Below are positions 17,790 through 29,005 of a DNA stretch of 64,000 bases, in pieces. The notes beneath the pieces were generated by a model. That model saw nothing but the letters and a program-made list of their open reading frames with translations. It was not told where the DNA came from and ran no database searches. The DNA lies in NCBI RefSeq assembly GCF_001981525.1, contig NZ_MPSB01000006.1:1-64000 (forward strand), written 5' to 3'. Numbering within the stretch: position 1 is the stretch's first letter; each line of letters opens with the position of its first letter. The stretch comes from Sphingomonas jeddahensis (GTDB taxonomy: Bacteria > Pseudomonadota > Alphaproteobacteria > Sphingomonadales > Sphingomonadaceae). A program made the translations under genes and the position numbers.

Positions 17790-17861
17790 CCGTTCGTGCC
17801 GAGCATCGTCGAGACACCTTTTCCCGCGGCACCGTCCCTCGACTTCGCTCGGGACGAACGG
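17790..17861. repeat. Palindromic repeat, family A (variant)
   Basis: CCGTTCGTGCCGAGCATCGT opposite CCCTCGACTTCGCTCGGGAC, a diverged member of family A. It lies between the kinase stop and the alcohol dehydrogenase start. Confidence 0.65.
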
Positions 17862-17925
17862 GAGGGTGGGTGGAAAATGCCCAGGCAGAGTTTAGAAGCG
17901 CGCCTGTAATCAAGGAGCTCCCCCC

Positions 17926-19037
<1,112 letters not shown>

Positions 19038-19038
<1 letters not shown>

Positions 19039-19079
19039 GCCACGCCCCTCTCCCTCTCCCCGCGTGCGGGGAGAGGGGC
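19038..19079. repeat. Palindromic repeat, family B (short copy)
   Basis: CTCCCTCTCCCCGCGTGCGGGGAGAGG forms a perfect short hairpin directly after the dehydrogenase stop and could act as its terminator-like end. Confidence 0.75.
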
Positions 19080-19122
19080 AGTGTAGGGCGGCTTGGCGCG
19101 TAGCCTACGCGTCACCCCCTTT

Positions 19123-19213
19123 CGTCACCCCGGCCTTGAGCCGGAGTCCCGCTTCTTCTTCCCTCCCGCCGACAACAAAGCGGGACCCCGGATCGAGTCC
19201 GGGGTGACGGGTG
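19123..19213. repeat. Palindromic repeat, family D
   Basis: CGTCACCCCGGCCTTGAGCC opposite GATCGAGTCCGGGGTGACGG, with inner GTCCCGCTTC and AAGCGGGACC arms, forms a long stem. It is a full-length family D element like those at 22151 and 27874. Confidence 0.85.
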
Positions 19214-19320
19214 ACTTGTGGCGGCTGTCCGGCCCCAATCCCGGCTTCCCCCATCGCCCCATTTGTGGCTAATCCTCCCCCGTCGGGGCACGATCCGGCA
19301 GCACCTAGGGGAGAGGACCA

Positions 19321-19707
19321 ATGTACAGCCACATGATGGTGGGTTCGAACGACATCGGCCGTTCGAAGAAATTCTACGACGCCCTGTTCGCCTCGGTCGG
19401 CGGCAAGCCTGCGATGCAGGACGAGCGCGGCCGTCTGATCTACATGCACAATGGCGGGCTGTTCCTCGTCACCAAGCCGATCGACGGCGAGCCGGCGACG
19501 CATGCCAATGGCGGCACGATCGGCTTTGCGATGGACGGCCCGGAACAGGCCAATGCCTGGCACCAGGCCGGCGTCGAGAATGGCGGCACCGCCATCGAGG
19601 ATGCACCGGGCGTGCGCTCGGCCGATTTCGGGGACCTGTATCTCGCCTACCTCCGCGATCCCGACGGCAACAAGCTCTGTGCGATGCACCGCATGCCGGC
19701 GGCGTGA
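19321..19707 (+). CDS. VOC (glyoxalase/bleomycin-resistance fold) family protein
   Basis: This 128-residue protein has the vicinal-oxygen-chelate fold: HMMVGSNDIGRSKKFYDALF at the N-terminus and LAYLRDPDGNKLCAMHR at the C-terminus. The histidine and glutamate-like metal-ligand positions are only partly conserved, so the activity is uncertain. Position directly downstream of formaldehyde dehydrogenase suggests a role in aldehyde or glutathione-adduct handling, which is inference from context. GGGGAGAGG supplies the ribosome binding site. Confidence 0.88.
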   Translation: MYSHMMVGSNDIGRSKKFYDALFASVGGKPAMQDERGRLIYMHNGGLFLVTKPIDGEPATHANGGTIGFAMDGPEQANAWHQAGVENGGTAIEDAPGVRSADFGDLYLAYLRDPDGNKLCAMHRMPAA

Positions 19708-19714
19708 GGTAATC

Positions 19715-19840
19715 TCCCTCTCCCCGCTTGCGGGGAGAGGGTGGCCGAGCCGAAGGCGAGGTCGGGAGAGGGGCAGTGTCAGGGCGCAACGCTTCTGACT
19801 GCCCCTCTCCCGACCCTCTCCCCGCCAGCGGGGAGAGTGA
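19715..19840. repeat. Palindromic repeat, family B
   Basis: Alternating CTCTCCCCGCTTGCGGGGAG hairpins around GAGCCGAAGGCGAGGTCGGG, the same element as at 8112 in inverted orientation. It separates the convergent VOC and GH3 genes. Confidence 0.85.
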
Positions 19841-19844
19841 GACT

Positions 19845-22082
19845 TTACGGCTTCATCGTCGTCTCGTTCAGCGTCGTCGTCAGCATCAAGCTGCGATCCG
19901 TCGCGTCGCGCCCGATCGCCACGCGGTAGGTGCCGCCAGCGATCCGCCATCCCGGCAGCTTGGTGTCGTAATCCGCCACCACGCGCGGCTCCGCGGTCAG
20001 CGTCACCCGCCGCGACTCGCCCGGCTTCAGCTCTACCCGCTGGAACCCCGCCAGCCGCATCGGCGCGCCACTGCCGTCACGCGCGACATACATCTGCGGC
20101 ACGTCCGCGCCCGCGCGCTTGCCGGTGTTGACCACCTCCACCGTCACGCTCAGCTGGTCGCCGCCGGTCACCACCGGGTTACGATAGGCGAAATTGGTGT
20201 AGCTCAGCCCGTGGCCGAACGGGAACAAGGGCTTCATCCCCTTCTTCTCGTACCAGCGATAGCCGACGTCGGCGCCCTCATGATACGTCACCGGATAGCT
20301 TTTGGGCGTCGCGCTCGGATTGGCCGCCGAGTTCGCCGCTGCCGCCAGTTCCGCCGCATCGAACAGGTCGAGCCCGACCGGCTTGGGCCGCGGTGGCTGA
20401 GCCGCATTCGCGGGGAAGGTGATTGGCAGGCGGCCCGACGGGTTCACCGCCCCGGTCAGGATCGCCGCGATCGCCTCGCCGCCGCGCTGGCCGGGATACC
20501 AGGCCTCGATCACCGCCGGCACCTTGTCGATCCACGGCATCAGTACCGGGCCGCCCGTCTCCAGCACCGCCACCGTATTTGGCTGCGCGCCTGCAACTGC
20601 GGCGATCAGTGCGTCCTGATTGTCGGGCAGCTTGATGTTGGGCACGTCCTCCGCCTCAGTCGTCCATTGCGTCGCGAACACGATGGCGAGGTCGGCCGCC
20701 TTGGCGGCTTCGAGATTGGCGTTGTAATTGCGCCCATCGAGGAAGGTGATCTCAGCGCCCGGCAGCGCCTTCTTCAGCGCGGCGAGCGGCGAGGAGGCAT
20801 GATAGGTCACCCGCACGAATGACGAGGGCGCGCTTTCGGACAGCGCGATCTCGATCGGCGCCCCGCCGACCGATCGCACCTGGCTCGATCCGCCGCCCGA
20901 GAGGACGCCGAGATCCGCTGCGCCGCCGATCACGACGATCTTCTTCGCCGTCTTGGCGATCGGCAGGACGTTGCGCTCGTTCTTGAGCAGCACGATGCCC
21001 GCCTCGGCCGCACGCTGCGCCACCTCCGCATTGCGCGCGTAAGGCGGCGTCTGCGCTTTGGCCGGCATGGGCGCATCATAAGCGCCGCTCTCGATCAGCC
21101 CGGTCAGATAGCGCACGACCATGTCATCCAGCCGCTTGACCGAGACCTCGCCTTTCTCGACCGCGGCTTTGAGCGGTGCGCCGAAATAGATAGCGCGGTC
21201 CAACTCCTGGCCGGACTGCTGGTCGAGTCCCGCATTCGCCGCCTTGGCGGTGGAATGCACGCCGCCCCAATCGCTCATCACCCAGCCGCGATAACCCCAA
21301 TCCTGTTTCAATACCTTGTTGAGCAGGAAATCATTCTCACACGCCCAGTCGCCATTCACCTTGTTATAGGCGCACATGACAGATGCGGGCTTGCCCTGCT
21401 CGATCGCGATCTGGAACGCGAGCAGGTCGCTCATGCGCAGCGGCGCCTCGTCGATCCGCGCGTCGAGGATCATCCGTCCCGTCTCCTGCGCATTGAGCGC
21501 GAAATGCTTCACCGTGGAAACGATCTTGTTCGATTGCACGCCCGCGATATGCGCGCCGCCGAGCAGGCCCGACACGAGCGGATCTTCACCCATATATTCG
21601 AAATTGCGCCCGTTCCACGGATCGCGCGTCAGGTTCACGCCGCCGGCGAGCAGGACGTTGAACCGCTTGGCGCGCGCTTCCGAACCGATCATCACGCCAC
21701 CAGCGCGGGCGATCTCGGGCGAGAAGGTCGATGCGGTGGCCAGCGCAGAGGGAAGGGCGGTGGCGACATCGCCCTTGCGCTGCTCCACCTGATTGGCGAC
21801 GCCGAGCGACGCATCACTTTCGCGCACCAGCGGCACGCCCAGCCGCGCAATGCCGTCGATATGCCCGGCGGAAGGGATCAGCTCGTTGGTGGTCTTGCCT
21901 GCCGCCATCGGCGGGAACAGCGCGTGGACCAGCGCGATCTTCTCGTCGAGCGTCATGCGGGCGACGATCGATTCGGCGCGCGCGCGGCCGTCTTGCGCGG
22001 GTGCATTCTGCGCGACGAGCGGCTGCGCGACAGTCAGCGCCAAGGCGGTAGCGCCGAGCAGCGCGAGCTTGTTCCTGAGCAT
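19845..22082 (-). CDS. Glycoside hydrolase family 3 beta-glucosidase, exported
   Basis: This 745-residue enzyme cleaves terminal beta-linked glucose or related sugars in the periplasm. A signal peptide ends near residue 24 (LVAQ). The GH3 barrel contains the nucleophile aspartate in GWVMSDWGG near residue 255 and the substrate-binding KHFALNAQETGR near 170. The C-terminal sandwich starts around KIVVIGGAADLG, and a fibronectin III-like domain closes the protein. The start is ATG at 22082 with GGGGAAG upstream. It is divergent from the TonB receptor gene, which probably takes up the saccharides. Confidence 0.93.
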   Translation of the reverse strand: MLRNKLALLGATALALTVAQPLVAQNAPAQDGRARAESIVARMTLDEKIALVHALFPPMAAGKTTNELIPSAGHIDGIARLGVPLVRESDASLGVANQVEQRKGDVATALPSALATASTFSPEIARAGGVMIGSEARAKRFNVLLAGGVNLTRDPWNGRNFEYMGEDPLVSGLLGGAHIAGVQSNKIVSTVKHFALNAQETGRMILDARIDEAPLRMSDLLAFQIAIEQGKPASVMCAYNKVNGDWACENDFLLNKVLKQDWGYRGWVMSDWGGVHSTAKAANAGLDQQSGQELDRAIYFGAPLKAAVEKGEVSVKRLDDMVVRYLTGLIESGAYDAPMPAKAQTPPYARNAEVAQRAAEAGIVLLKNERNVLPIAKTAKKIVVIGGAADLGVLSGGGSSQVRSVGGAPIEIALSESAPSSFVRVTYHASSPLAALKKALPGAEITFLDGRNYNANLEAAKAADLAIVFATQWTTEAEDVPNIKLPDNQDALIAAVAGAQPNTVAVLETGGPVLMPWIDKVPAVIEAWYPGQRGGEAIAAILTGAVNPSGRLPITFPANAAQPPRPKPVGLDLFDAAELAAAANSAANPSATPKSYPVTYHEGADVGYRWYEKKGMKPLFPFGHGLSYTNFAYRNPVVTGGDQLSVTVEVVNTGKRAGADVPQMYVARDGSGAPMRLAGFQRVELKPGESRRVTLTAEPRVVADYDTKLPGWRIAGGTYRVAIGRDATDRSLMLTTTLNETTMKP

Positions 22083-22150
22083 CAACTTCCCCTTTTCCCT
22101 GGTGCCGCCGGGCGACACCGGATCATCGATCCCGAACTGCCCGCCCAGCC

Positions 22151-22233
22151 GTCACCCCGGGCTTGACCTGGGGTCCCGGTGCCTTCTTCATCGTCGCGAA
22201 GAAGCGGGACCCCGGATCAAGTCCGGGGTGACG
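22151..22233. repeat. Palindromic repeat, family D
   Basis: CGTCACCCCGGGCTTGACCT opposite GGATCAAGTCCGGGGTGACG, with inner GGGTCCCGG and GCGGGACCCC arms. It lies in the 325-base gap between the GH3 and TonB receptor genes, upstream of the receptor promoter. Confidence 0.85.
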
Positions 22234-22286
22234 GCGGAGCGACGTACCGGACCTTCAACTTGTGGCTTCCCCACAACACATTTTGG

Positions 22287-22350
22287 GAACGTTCACAAGC
22301 ATTGTGACAGGCGCTTGACAGCTTTTCAAACCGGGTAGAAGTGAACGTTC
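22287..22350 (+). promoter_or_regulatory. Candidate receptor promoter with two LacI-type operators
   Basis: Two copies of the palindrome GAACGTTC occur at 22287-22294 and 22343-22350, 56 bases apart centre to centre. Between them is a consensus -35 hexamer TTGACA at 22315-22320 with only a weak -10 candidate (TAGAAG at 22336). The second palindrome would overlap the transcription start. LacI-family operators are palindromes with a central CG, and a LacI regulator is encoded at 30501, so repression by looping is a reasonable inference. Confidence 0.5.
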
Positions 22351-22407
22351 TCAACCCGCATTTTGCGGGGGCGTTCGACGTACACAGGGTACAGGGGAGG
22401 ATTTCTG

Positions 22408-25400
22408 ATGGGGAGCTTTGCGGCTCGCTCGCTTTCGCGATTCGTGATCGGTGCATCGGTGGTGGCGCTCGCCACGGCGCCGGGCATGGCCTGGGCGCAG
22501 GATGCCGCCGCGACGGTGGGCAATCCCGGTCCGTCCGAGACCGAATCGCTCCCGCAGAACCCGACCGAGGGCGAGGACGATATCGTCGTCACCGGCATCC
22601 GCGCCTCGCTGCGCGCGACGATCGACATCAAGCGTGACGCACAGGGCGTCGTTGATGCGATCTCGGCCGAGGATATCGGCAAGTTCCCGGATACCAACCT
22701 CGCCGAGTCGCTCCAGCGCATCACCGGCGTGTCGATCGATCGTTCGAACGGCGAAGGCTCGTTCGTCACCGTTCGCGGCTTCGGCCCGGAATATAACCTC
22801 GTCACGCTGAACGGCCGTCAGATGCCGACGTCGTCGCTGGGCGACGGCGCCAGCGCACCGGCCTCGCGCTCGTTCGACTTCGCCAACCTTGCGTCAGAAG
22901 GCATTTCGGCAGTCGAGGTGTACAAAACCGGCCGCGCGTCCGTGCCGTCGGGCGGCATCGGTTCGTCGATCAACATCCGCACCCCGCGCCCGCTCGACAA
23001 GCCCGGCATGCGCGGCAGCATCGCCGCCAAGGGCGTGCTGGACTCGTCGCAGAACGGCAAGAACCAGATCCTGCCGGAAGTGTCGGGCATCTTCTCGACC
23101 ACCTTCGCCGACGATCGCGTCGGCATCATGGTCAACGGCATTTATCAGCGCCGCAAGGCGAGCGCGAACGAGGCGTTCGTCGGCTTCCGCGACGGGTTCC
23201 TGGGTTCGGGCGACGGCTGGGGCGTGCTGCCGAACAATGCGCAGCAGGCCAACCGCCCGACCGGCAATGACGTTTACGAGATCCCGCAGGAAGCGTCGTA
23301 CAATGTTCGCGACATCGATCGTGAACGCATCAACGGCCAGGCGGTGATCCAGGTCAAACCGACCGACACGCTGACCGCGACCGCCGATTTCACCTATTCG
23401 CGCAACAAGGTCGAAGTCCGCAACAACAGCGTCGGCGTCTGGTTCAACTTCGGCGACGTGTCGAGCGAATGGACCGACGGCCCCATCGCCGGCCCGGTGT
23501 TCTACAGCGAAGCCTTCGCGCCGGGTAAGGACCTTTCGTACAGCGCCGCGCTCAGCGCCAACGTCACCGAGAACAAGTCGCTCGGCTTCAACCTCAACTG
23601 GGAGGCACCCGGCGGCGTGACCGTGTCGTTCGACGCGCATCACTCCACCGCGGAATCGAAGCCGACCAACGACTACGGCACCAGCACCAACATCGGCAGC
23701 GCCGTGTTCGGCGTCGCGCGCCAGACGATCAACTTCGAGAATGATCTGCCGATCATCTCTTATTCGATGCAGCCCGGGATCGATCCGCTCAACGCGTCGC
23801 TGGCGACGCCGACCGGCAATTCGTTCCGCAACGCCTATTTCCGTGACGAGATCAACCAGTTCCAGATCAAGGGCCGGTACGAGCACGATGGCGCGTTCCT
23901 CGACAGCATCGATTTCGGCTTCTCCTATGTCGATAACCAGGTGCGCTCCGCATACGGTTTCATCCAGAACGAGACCTGGGGCGGCATCGATCCGCGCGGC
24001 GCCAGCTTCGGCGCGGCTGCGGTGCCCGACGATTTCTGGAAGCTGATCAGCCTGCCGGACAAGTTCCAGGGGGTGCAGGGCGCCGGCAATGCGGCCGTGC
24101 CGCAGCAGATCCTCGGCTTCAACTTTGAACAAATGGCCGAGCTGCTGCGTGGCCAGTACAACATCTGCAGCAACCCGCAGATCGGCACGTCGCAGGCTGG
24201 CACCTGCCTTGCCGACTTCACCACCGATCGTCGCATCCGCGAAAAGACCATTTCGCCCTACCTTCAGGTCAACACCAAGTTCGACCTGCTGGAAGGCCCA
24301 GCGCACATCATCGCCGGCGTCCGTTACGACCAGACCACCGTCAGCTCGCGCGCGCTGGTGCAGGTGCCGACCGGCACGCGCTGGACCGCGGCGAACGAAT
24401 TCGCGCTGAGCTATGCGCCGGAGCGTTCGTTCCTGGTGTCCAAGGGCAGCTACCAGAACTGGCTGCCGTCGATCGACTTCGACATGGAGCCGATCCGCAA
24501 CGTCAAGCTGCGCGCGTCCTACAGCCACACGATCACTCGTGCGGACTACGGCAGCCTCCAGGGCGGTCTGGAGCTCGCCTCCAACCCGCGCATCGGCGGC
24601 GGCACCGGCACCAACGGCAATCCGAACCTGATCCCGTTCAAGTCGAAGAACATCGATCTGTCGGCCGAATGGTATTACCAGCCGGAAAGCTACATTTCGG
24701 TCGGTTACTTCAACAAGGACGTCCAGAACTTCATCGCGACGACGCAGATCAATCAGTCGGCGTTCGAGCTGCGCAACCCGGGTTCGGGCCCGCGCTATCG
24801 TGCGGCGCAGGCGGCGCTTGGCGGCACCACCGATGCCGTTCGCATCCGCGACTATATCCTGCGCAACTTCCCGGCATCGTCGCAGGTGACGGGCGTCACC
24901 GAAGCGGGCGGGGTGACCTATCTGAACGGCAACATCTTCGGCCTGCCCGAGGACGATCTGTTCAACTTCCAGGTCAACCAGCCGTTCAACAGCGATCAGA
25001 CCGCCAACATCAACGGCTGGGAATTCGCGCTCCAGCACCGCTTCTGGGACACGGGCTTCGGCACGATCCTGAACTACACGATCGTCAACGGCGACGCGCA
25101 GTTCAACAACGCGCTTGATCCCTCGGTCAGCCAGTTCGCGCTGGTCGGCCTGAGCGACAGCGCCAACGCGGTGTTGTTCTTCGACAAGTTCGGCTTCCAG
25201 GCACGCGGTGCGTATAACTGGCGCGCGTCGTTCCTGAATTCGAACAACGGCTTCGACCCGACCTATGTCGAATCCTACGGCCAGTTCGACGCGAGCATCA
25301 GCTACGAGCTCATCCCCGGCCTGACGGTATTCGGCGAGGGCATCAACCTCACCGGTTCGTCGCGCCGCGGCCATCGTCGCTCGAACGAGATGGTCACCTT

Positions 25401-25452
25401 CTCGCAGCCGGGCTTCGCCCGCTACACGGCCGGCGTCCGCTTCAACTTCTGA
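22408..25452 (+). CDS. TonB-dependent receptor (Xanthomonas/Caulobacter carbohydrate type)
   Basis: This 1014-residue outer-membrane active transporter has a signal peptide ending at AWAQ (about residue 29), a TonB box around [12 protein letters not shown], a plug domain ([20 protein letters not shown] near residue 85, then [15 protein letters not shown]), and a 22-strand barrel ending in the terminal phenylalanine of VRFNF. It resembles the TIGR01782 group that imports plant-derived oligosaccharides in these bacteria. The start ATG at 22408 follows AGGGGAGG. It heads a co-directional group with halogenase-like, SapC, cupin and LacI genes, which is the typical layout of a sphingomonad sugar uptake locus. 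Confidence 0.93.
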   Translation: MGSFAARSLSRFVIGASVVALATAPGMAWAQDAAATVGNPGPSETESLPQNPTEGEDDIVVTGIRASLRATIDIKRDAQGVVDAISAEDIGKFPDTNLAESLQRITGVSIDRSNGEGSFVTVRGFGPEYNLVTLNGRQMPTSSLGDGASAPASRSFDFANLASEGISAVEVYKTGRASVPSGGIGSSINIRTPRPLDKPGMRGSIAAKGVLDSSQNGKNQILPEVSGIFSTTFADDRVGIMVNGIYQRRKASANEAFVGFRDGFLGSGDGWGVLPNNAQQANRPTGNDVYEIPQEASYNVRDIDRERINGQAVIQVKPTDTLTATADFTYSRNKVEVRNNSVGVWFNFGDVSSEWTDGPIAGPVFYSEAFAPGKDLSYSAALSANVTENKSLGFNLNWEAPGGVTVSFDAHHSTAESKPTNDYGTSTNIGSAVFGVARQTINFENDLPIISYSMQPGIDPLNASLATPTGNSFRNAYFRDEINQFQIKGRYEHDGAFLDSIDFGFSYVDNQVRSAYGFIQNETWGGIDPRGASFGAAAVPDDFWKLISLPDKFQGVQGAGNAAVPQQILGFNFEQMAELLRGQYNICSNPQIGTSQAGTCLADFTTDRRIREKTISPYLQVNTKFDLLEGPAHIIAGVRYDQTTVSSRALVQVPTGTRWTAANEFALSYAPERSFLVSKGSYQNWLPSIDFDMEPIRNVKLRASYSHTITRADYGSLQGGLELASNPRIGGGTGTNGNPNLIPFKSKNIDLSAEWYYQPESYISVGYFNKDVQNFIATTQINQSAFELRNPGSGPRYRAAQAALGGTTDAVRIRDYILRNFPASSQVTGVTEAGGVTYLNGNIFGLPEDDLFNFQVNQPFNSDQTANINGWEFALQHRFWDTGFGTILNYTIVNGDAQFNNALDPSVSQFALVGLSDSANAVLFFDKFGFQARGAYNWRASFLNSNNGFDPTYVESYGQFDASISYELIPGLTVFGEGINLTGSSRRGHRRSNEMVTFSQPGFARYTAGVRFNF

Positions 25453-25468
25453 CGCTTGCCAGCCATGG

Positions 25469-25501
25469 AGGGCCGCCCTTCCGCGATGGAGGGGCGGCCC
25501 T
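25469..25501 (+). promoter_or_regulatory. Intercistronic stem-loop covering the next gene's ribosome binding site
   Basis: AGGGCCGCCC (25469-25478) and GGGCGGCCCT (25492-25501) form a perfect ten-pair stem with a 13-base loop. The GGAGGGG that should serve the gene starting at 25503 is partly in the loop and partly in the stem. No U-tract follows, so it is not a classical terminator. It more likely protects the receptor mRNA end and lowers downstream translation. Confidence 0.6.
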
Positions 25502-25502
25502 T

Positions 25503-27101
25503 ATGGTGAACGAACGGCACAACAAGCCGGATTACATGGACGCGACCGTGGAGAGACAAGTCGCCAGCATCGTGATCGTCGGCGGCGGCACCGCCGGCTG
25601 GCTCGCGGCCGCCACCATCGCGGCGCGCGCCGATCCCGCCGCGCCCGCGCCGCTTTCCGTCACATTGGTCGAATCGCCGGACGTGCCGACGATCGGCGTG
25701 GGCGAGGGGACCTGGCCCACCATCCGCCGCACCCTGTCACGCATCGGCATTCCCGAGGCCGAATTCCTCGCGGCCTGCGATGCCTCGTTCAAACAGGGCT
25801 CGCGCTTCGACGGCTGGCGCACTGGCGCGCCCGACGACAGCTACCTCCATCCCTTCACCGCGCCGATCGACGCCGATGCGCGCGGCCTTGTCGCCGCCTG
25901 GGCCGCAAGCGACGAACCCCGTTTCGCGGCCGCCGTCACGCCGCAGGCGCGCGCCTGCGCGCTCGATCTCGCCCCGCGCCAGCGCGCCATGCCCGATTAC
26001 GCCGGCGCGCTGAACTACGCTTATCATCTCGATGCGGTGAAGCTCGCCGCGCTGCTCCAGCGCCACGCCACCCGCCGCCTCGGCGTGGCCCATGTCCGCG
26101 ACCATGTCGTGGGCGTGGATCGCTGCGAGAATGGCGACATAGCCGCCGTCCGCTGCCGCGATCACGGCGCAATCGCGGGCGACCTGTTCATCGACTGCAC
26201 CGGCCATGCCGCCTTGCTGATCGGCGGCGCGTTCGACGTGCCCTTCATCGATCGCGGCCACGAATTGTTCAACGATCGCGCGCTCGCGGTGCAGGTGCCG
26301 GTCGCGCCCGACAGCGCGATCGGCGCCACCACCAATGCCACCGCGCACGACGCCGGCTGGATCTGGGACATCGGCCTGCCCACCCGCCGCGGGGTCGGCT
26401 GTGTCTATGCCTCCGCCTTCCTCAGCGATGACGAGGCCGCCGCCTCGCTGCGCGCCTATCTCGCGCGCACCGCGCCGGGTGCCGATCTCGAAGCGCTCGC
26501 CCCGCGCCGCCTCGCTTTCCGCTCCGGCCACCGCGCGCGTTTCTGGGAGCGCAACTGCCTCGCGCTCGGCCTCTCCGCCGGTTTCCTCGAACCGCTAGAG
26601 GCGTCGGCGATCGTCACGATCGAGCTCGGGCTCGACGCGCTGCTCGACAATTTCCCCGCCACCCGCGCCAGCATGGCGGCACACGCCCGCCGCTACAACG
26701 ATCTGTTCCGCTACCGCTGGGATCGCATCGTCGATTTCCTCAAGCTGCATTATGTCTTGAGCGAACGCGATCAGCCCTATTGGCGCGCCAACCGCGCTCC
26801 CGCGTCGATCCCCGATCGCCTCGCCGAGCTGCTCGCCATCTGGCGCCACCAGCCGCCCAGCGCGCAGGATTTCGCTGCCGTGAACGAGATCTTCCCCGCC
26901 GCCAGCTACCAATATGTCCTCTACGGCATGGGCATGGCCCCGCCGCCGCCCGGCCCGGTGCGCATCGACGGGCACGATGCCGCCGCCACCTCGATCCGCC
27001 AGATCACCCAGCGCGCGCGGGCGCTCGCTGCCAGCCTGCCCACCAATCGCGCCTATCTCGACGCGCTTCGCGCCGAACGGCCGCACGGAATTGTCGCATG
27101 A
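25503..27101 (+). CDS. Tryptophan halogenase-like flavoprotein
   Basis: This 532-residue protein belongs to the flavin-dependent tryptophan halogenase family. It has the FAD motif [13 protein letters not shown] near residue 25, a GVGEGTWP loop near 66, the position of the catalytic lysine in DASFK (K97), WIWDIGLP near residue 285 matching W-x-W-x-I-P loosely, and the catalytic glutamate region FLEPLEASA near 365. Homologues next to TonB receptors are widespread in sphingomonads and have not been shown to halogenate tryptophan, so the substrate is open. The ATG at 25503 follows GGAGGGG. Its stop overlaps the SapC start. Confidence 0.85.
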   Translation: MVNERHNKPDYMDATVERQVASIVIVGGGTAGWLAAATIAARADPAAPAPLSVTLVESPDVPTIGVGEGTWPTIRRTLSRIGIPEAEFLAACDASFKQGSRFDGWRTGAPDDSYLHPFTAPIDADARGLVAAWAASDEPRFAAAVTPQARACALDLAPRQRAMPDYAGALNYAYHLDAVKLAALLQRHATRRLGVAHVRDHVVGVDRCENGDIAAVRCRDHGAIAGDLFIDCTGHAALLIGGAFDVPFIDRGHELFNDRALAVQVPVAPDSAIGATTNATAHDAGWIWDIGLPTRRGVGCVYASAFLSDDEAAASLRAYLARTAPGADLEALAPRRLAFRSGHRARFWERNCLALGLSAGFLEPLEASAIVTIELGLDALLDNFPATRASMAAHARRYNDLFRYRWDRIVDFLKLHYVLSERDQPYWRANRAPASIPDRLAELLAIWRHQPPSAQDFAAVNEIFPAASYQYVLYGMGMAPPPPGPVRIDGHDAAATSIRQITQRARALAASLPTNRAYLDALRAERPHGIVA

Positions 27102-27817
27102 ACCCCAATCACGTCCTGCTCACCGTCGACGCGCACCGCGATCTTCGCCTTCGCACCGATCGCAGCCCCGATCTTGGCGATGCGGTGATGACGGCGATCG
27201 CCATGCCGCGCGAATTCCGCGACGTGCAGCGGCATTATCCGATCCTGTTCCGCCTCGATGCGACCCGCGACGCTTTCACCGCTTATGCCATGTTCGGCTT
27301 CGAAACCGGCGAGAACCTGTTCCTCGATGGCGCGCGCTGGGACGCCGATTATCTCCCGCTCGCGCATGACATTCAGCCGTTCCTGATCGGCGGCGCGGAT
27401 GCCGGCGGCAATCGCCAGGTCCACCTCGATCTCGCCAGCCCCCGCATCGCCGGCGCGGCCGAGGGAATGCGCCTGTTCGAACCCGAAGGCACGCCGACCC
27501 CCTATCTGGAATCGATCGCCGAAAAGCTTGGGCAGCTCGACGCGGGCTTTGCGGAATCGGCCGATTTCTTCGCCGCGCTGCGCCGCCACGATCTGCTCGA
27601 ACCGCTGACGCTCGAAGTCACGCTGAACGACGGGTCGACCCATCGCCTCGTCGGCTTCCACGTCATCGACGAGGATCGCCTGCGCACGCTCGACGGCGTC
27701 GCGCTGGGGGAGCTGCACGGCGACGGCCATCTCATGCCGATCTTCATGGCGCTCGCCTCGCTCGGCAACATCCGCGATCTCGTCGCGCGAAAGAACAAGC
27801 GGATCGGCCATGGCTGA
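27098..27817 (+). CDS. SapC family protein
   Basis: This 239-residue protein resembles the SapC family, found beside TonB receptors and halogenase-like genes; its founding description is a surface-layer/peptide-related protein and its job is unknown. Visible features are [18 protein letters not shown] near residue 30, [17 protein letters not shown] near 75, and a C-terminal [18 protein letters not shown]. No signal peptide is seen. The ATG at 27098 overlaps the halogenase-like stop (ATGA), showing tight coupling. Confidence 0.85.
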   Translation: MNPNHVLLTVDAHRDLRLRTDRSPDLGDAVMTAIAMPREFRDVQRHYPILFRLDATRDAFTAYAMFGFETGENLFLDGARWDADYLPLAHDIQPFLIGGADAGGNRQVHLDLASPRIAGAAEGMRLFEPEGTPTPYLESIAEKLGQLDAGFAESADFFAALRRHDLLEPLTLEVTLNDGSTHRLVGFHVIDEDRLRTLDGVALGELHGDGHLMPIFMALASLGNIRDLVARKNKRIGHG

Positions 27818-27873
27818 GGCCACCGGCATCTTCGCGAGACCTCGGCTACAGTCGCTCCGTCTCCGCAACAGCT

Positions 27874-27970
27874 TCGTCACCCCGGCCCCGTGCCGGGGTC
27901 CGCTGTTCCGCAAACCTAGTGGCTTGAGAGTGTGCGGCACCGTGGATGCCGGGACAGGCCCGGCATGACG
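27874..27970. repeat. Palindromic repeat, family D (variant)
   Basis: CGTCACCCCGGCCCCGTGCC opposite GGGACAGGCCCGGCATGACG, separated by about 50 bases. It lies between the SapC and cupin genes, so it would be transcribed within the operon. Confidence 0.75.
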
Positions 27971-27985
27971 GAGGGAGATTCGCCG

Positions 27986-29005
27986 ATGTCGAGTATCTTC
28001 GCCGCCATGGCCCCGGTCCCTGAGCGCACAATCGCCGACGCCACCACGCTCGACGCCGCGATCCGCGCCGCCGACACGCCCTTCGTCGTCCGCGGCTTGG
28101 TGCTTGATTGGCCGCTAGTCCAAGCCGGCCTCAAATCGGCGCAGGCCGCGCGCGATTACCTCGCGGCGAAGCGCAAGGACGTCGCCTTCACCGTCTCGGT
28201 CGGCGAGGCCGGCAGCAACGGCCGCTTGTTCTACGACGATGCCATGGCGATGAACTTCCGCGTCGGCCGCGGCAAATTGCCCGACATCTTCGGCCATATC
28301 GCCTCGATCGAGAACCAGCCCGATGCCCCACCGGTGTATCTCGCCTCGATCGACATGGACGGCTTCTTCACCGGTCTGGCCGACGAGAACCACGTCGATC
28401 TCGGCGACCGCGATCTGCTGAAAAGCATCTGGATCGGCACCCGCACGCGCATTGCCGCACATAACGATTTTCCGCAGAACCTCGCCTGCTGCGCGGTCGG
28501 CCGCCGCCGCTTCACGGTGTTTCCGCGCGAACAGTTCCGCAATCTCTACCTTGGCCCGATCGACAACACCCCCGCTGGCCGCGCCGTCAGCATGGTCGAT
28601 TTCCACGATCCCGATTTCCAGCAGCATCCCCGCTTCGGAGAGGCGCTGGCGCATGCGCAGATGGTAGAACTGGAGCCGGGCGACGCCATCTACCTGCCGT
28701 CGCTCTGGTGGCACCATGTCGAGGGGCTCGCGCCCTTCAACGTGCTGGTCAATTACTGGTGGCGCGATACGCCGCGCTGGCTGGGACAGCCGCAGGACGC
28801 GCTCAACCATGCGATTATGTCGATCCGCGAACTTCCCGCCGATGAGCGCGCCTACTGGCGCGACATGTTCGATTATTATGTGTTCGGCGATCCCGAACTG
28901 CCGCGCGCGCATATTCCCGAGGGCGCACAAAGCGTGCTCGGTCCGCTGACCGCCGACAGCGCCGGGCGGCTGCGCGGCTTCCTCCTGCGGCAGCTCAGCA
29001 AGTGA
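27986..29005 (+). CDS. Cupin-like / JmjC-domain protein
   Basis: This 339-residue protein has a JmjC/cupin_8 fold as in FIH-type iron and 2-oxoglutarate-dependent oxygenases. The first metal motif appears as AAHNDFPQN near residue 155 (H-x-D), and the distal histidine region is LPSLWWHHVEGL near residue 235, followed by NYWWRD. The substrate is unknown; relatives regularly sit beside halogenase-like genes in TonB receptor loci. The ATG at 27986 has GGAGGGAG upstream. The stop overlaps the GTG of the next gene. Confidence 0.85.
   Translation: MSSIFAAMAPVPERTIADATTLDAAIRAADTPFVVRGLVLDWPLVQAGLKSAQAARDYLAAKRKDVAFTVSVGEAGSNGRLFYDDAMAMNFRVGRGKLPDIFGHIASIENQPDAPPVYLASIDMDGFFTGLADENHVDLGDRDLLKSIWIGTRTRIAAHNDFPQNLACCAVGRRRFTVFPREQFRNLYLGPIDNTPAGRAVSMVDFHDPDFQQHPRFGEALAHAQMVELEPGDAIYLPSLWWHHVEGLAPFNVLVNYWWRDTPRWLGQPQDALNHAIMSIRELPADERAYWRDMFDYYVFGDPELPRAHIPEGAQSVLGPLTADSAGRLRGFLLRQLSK

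Noticed and set aside
22894..25374. An 826-codon open frame opposite the first TonB receptor
   Set aside because: Codon-bias shadow; the receptor on the plus strand has signal peptide, TonB box, plug and terminal Phe.
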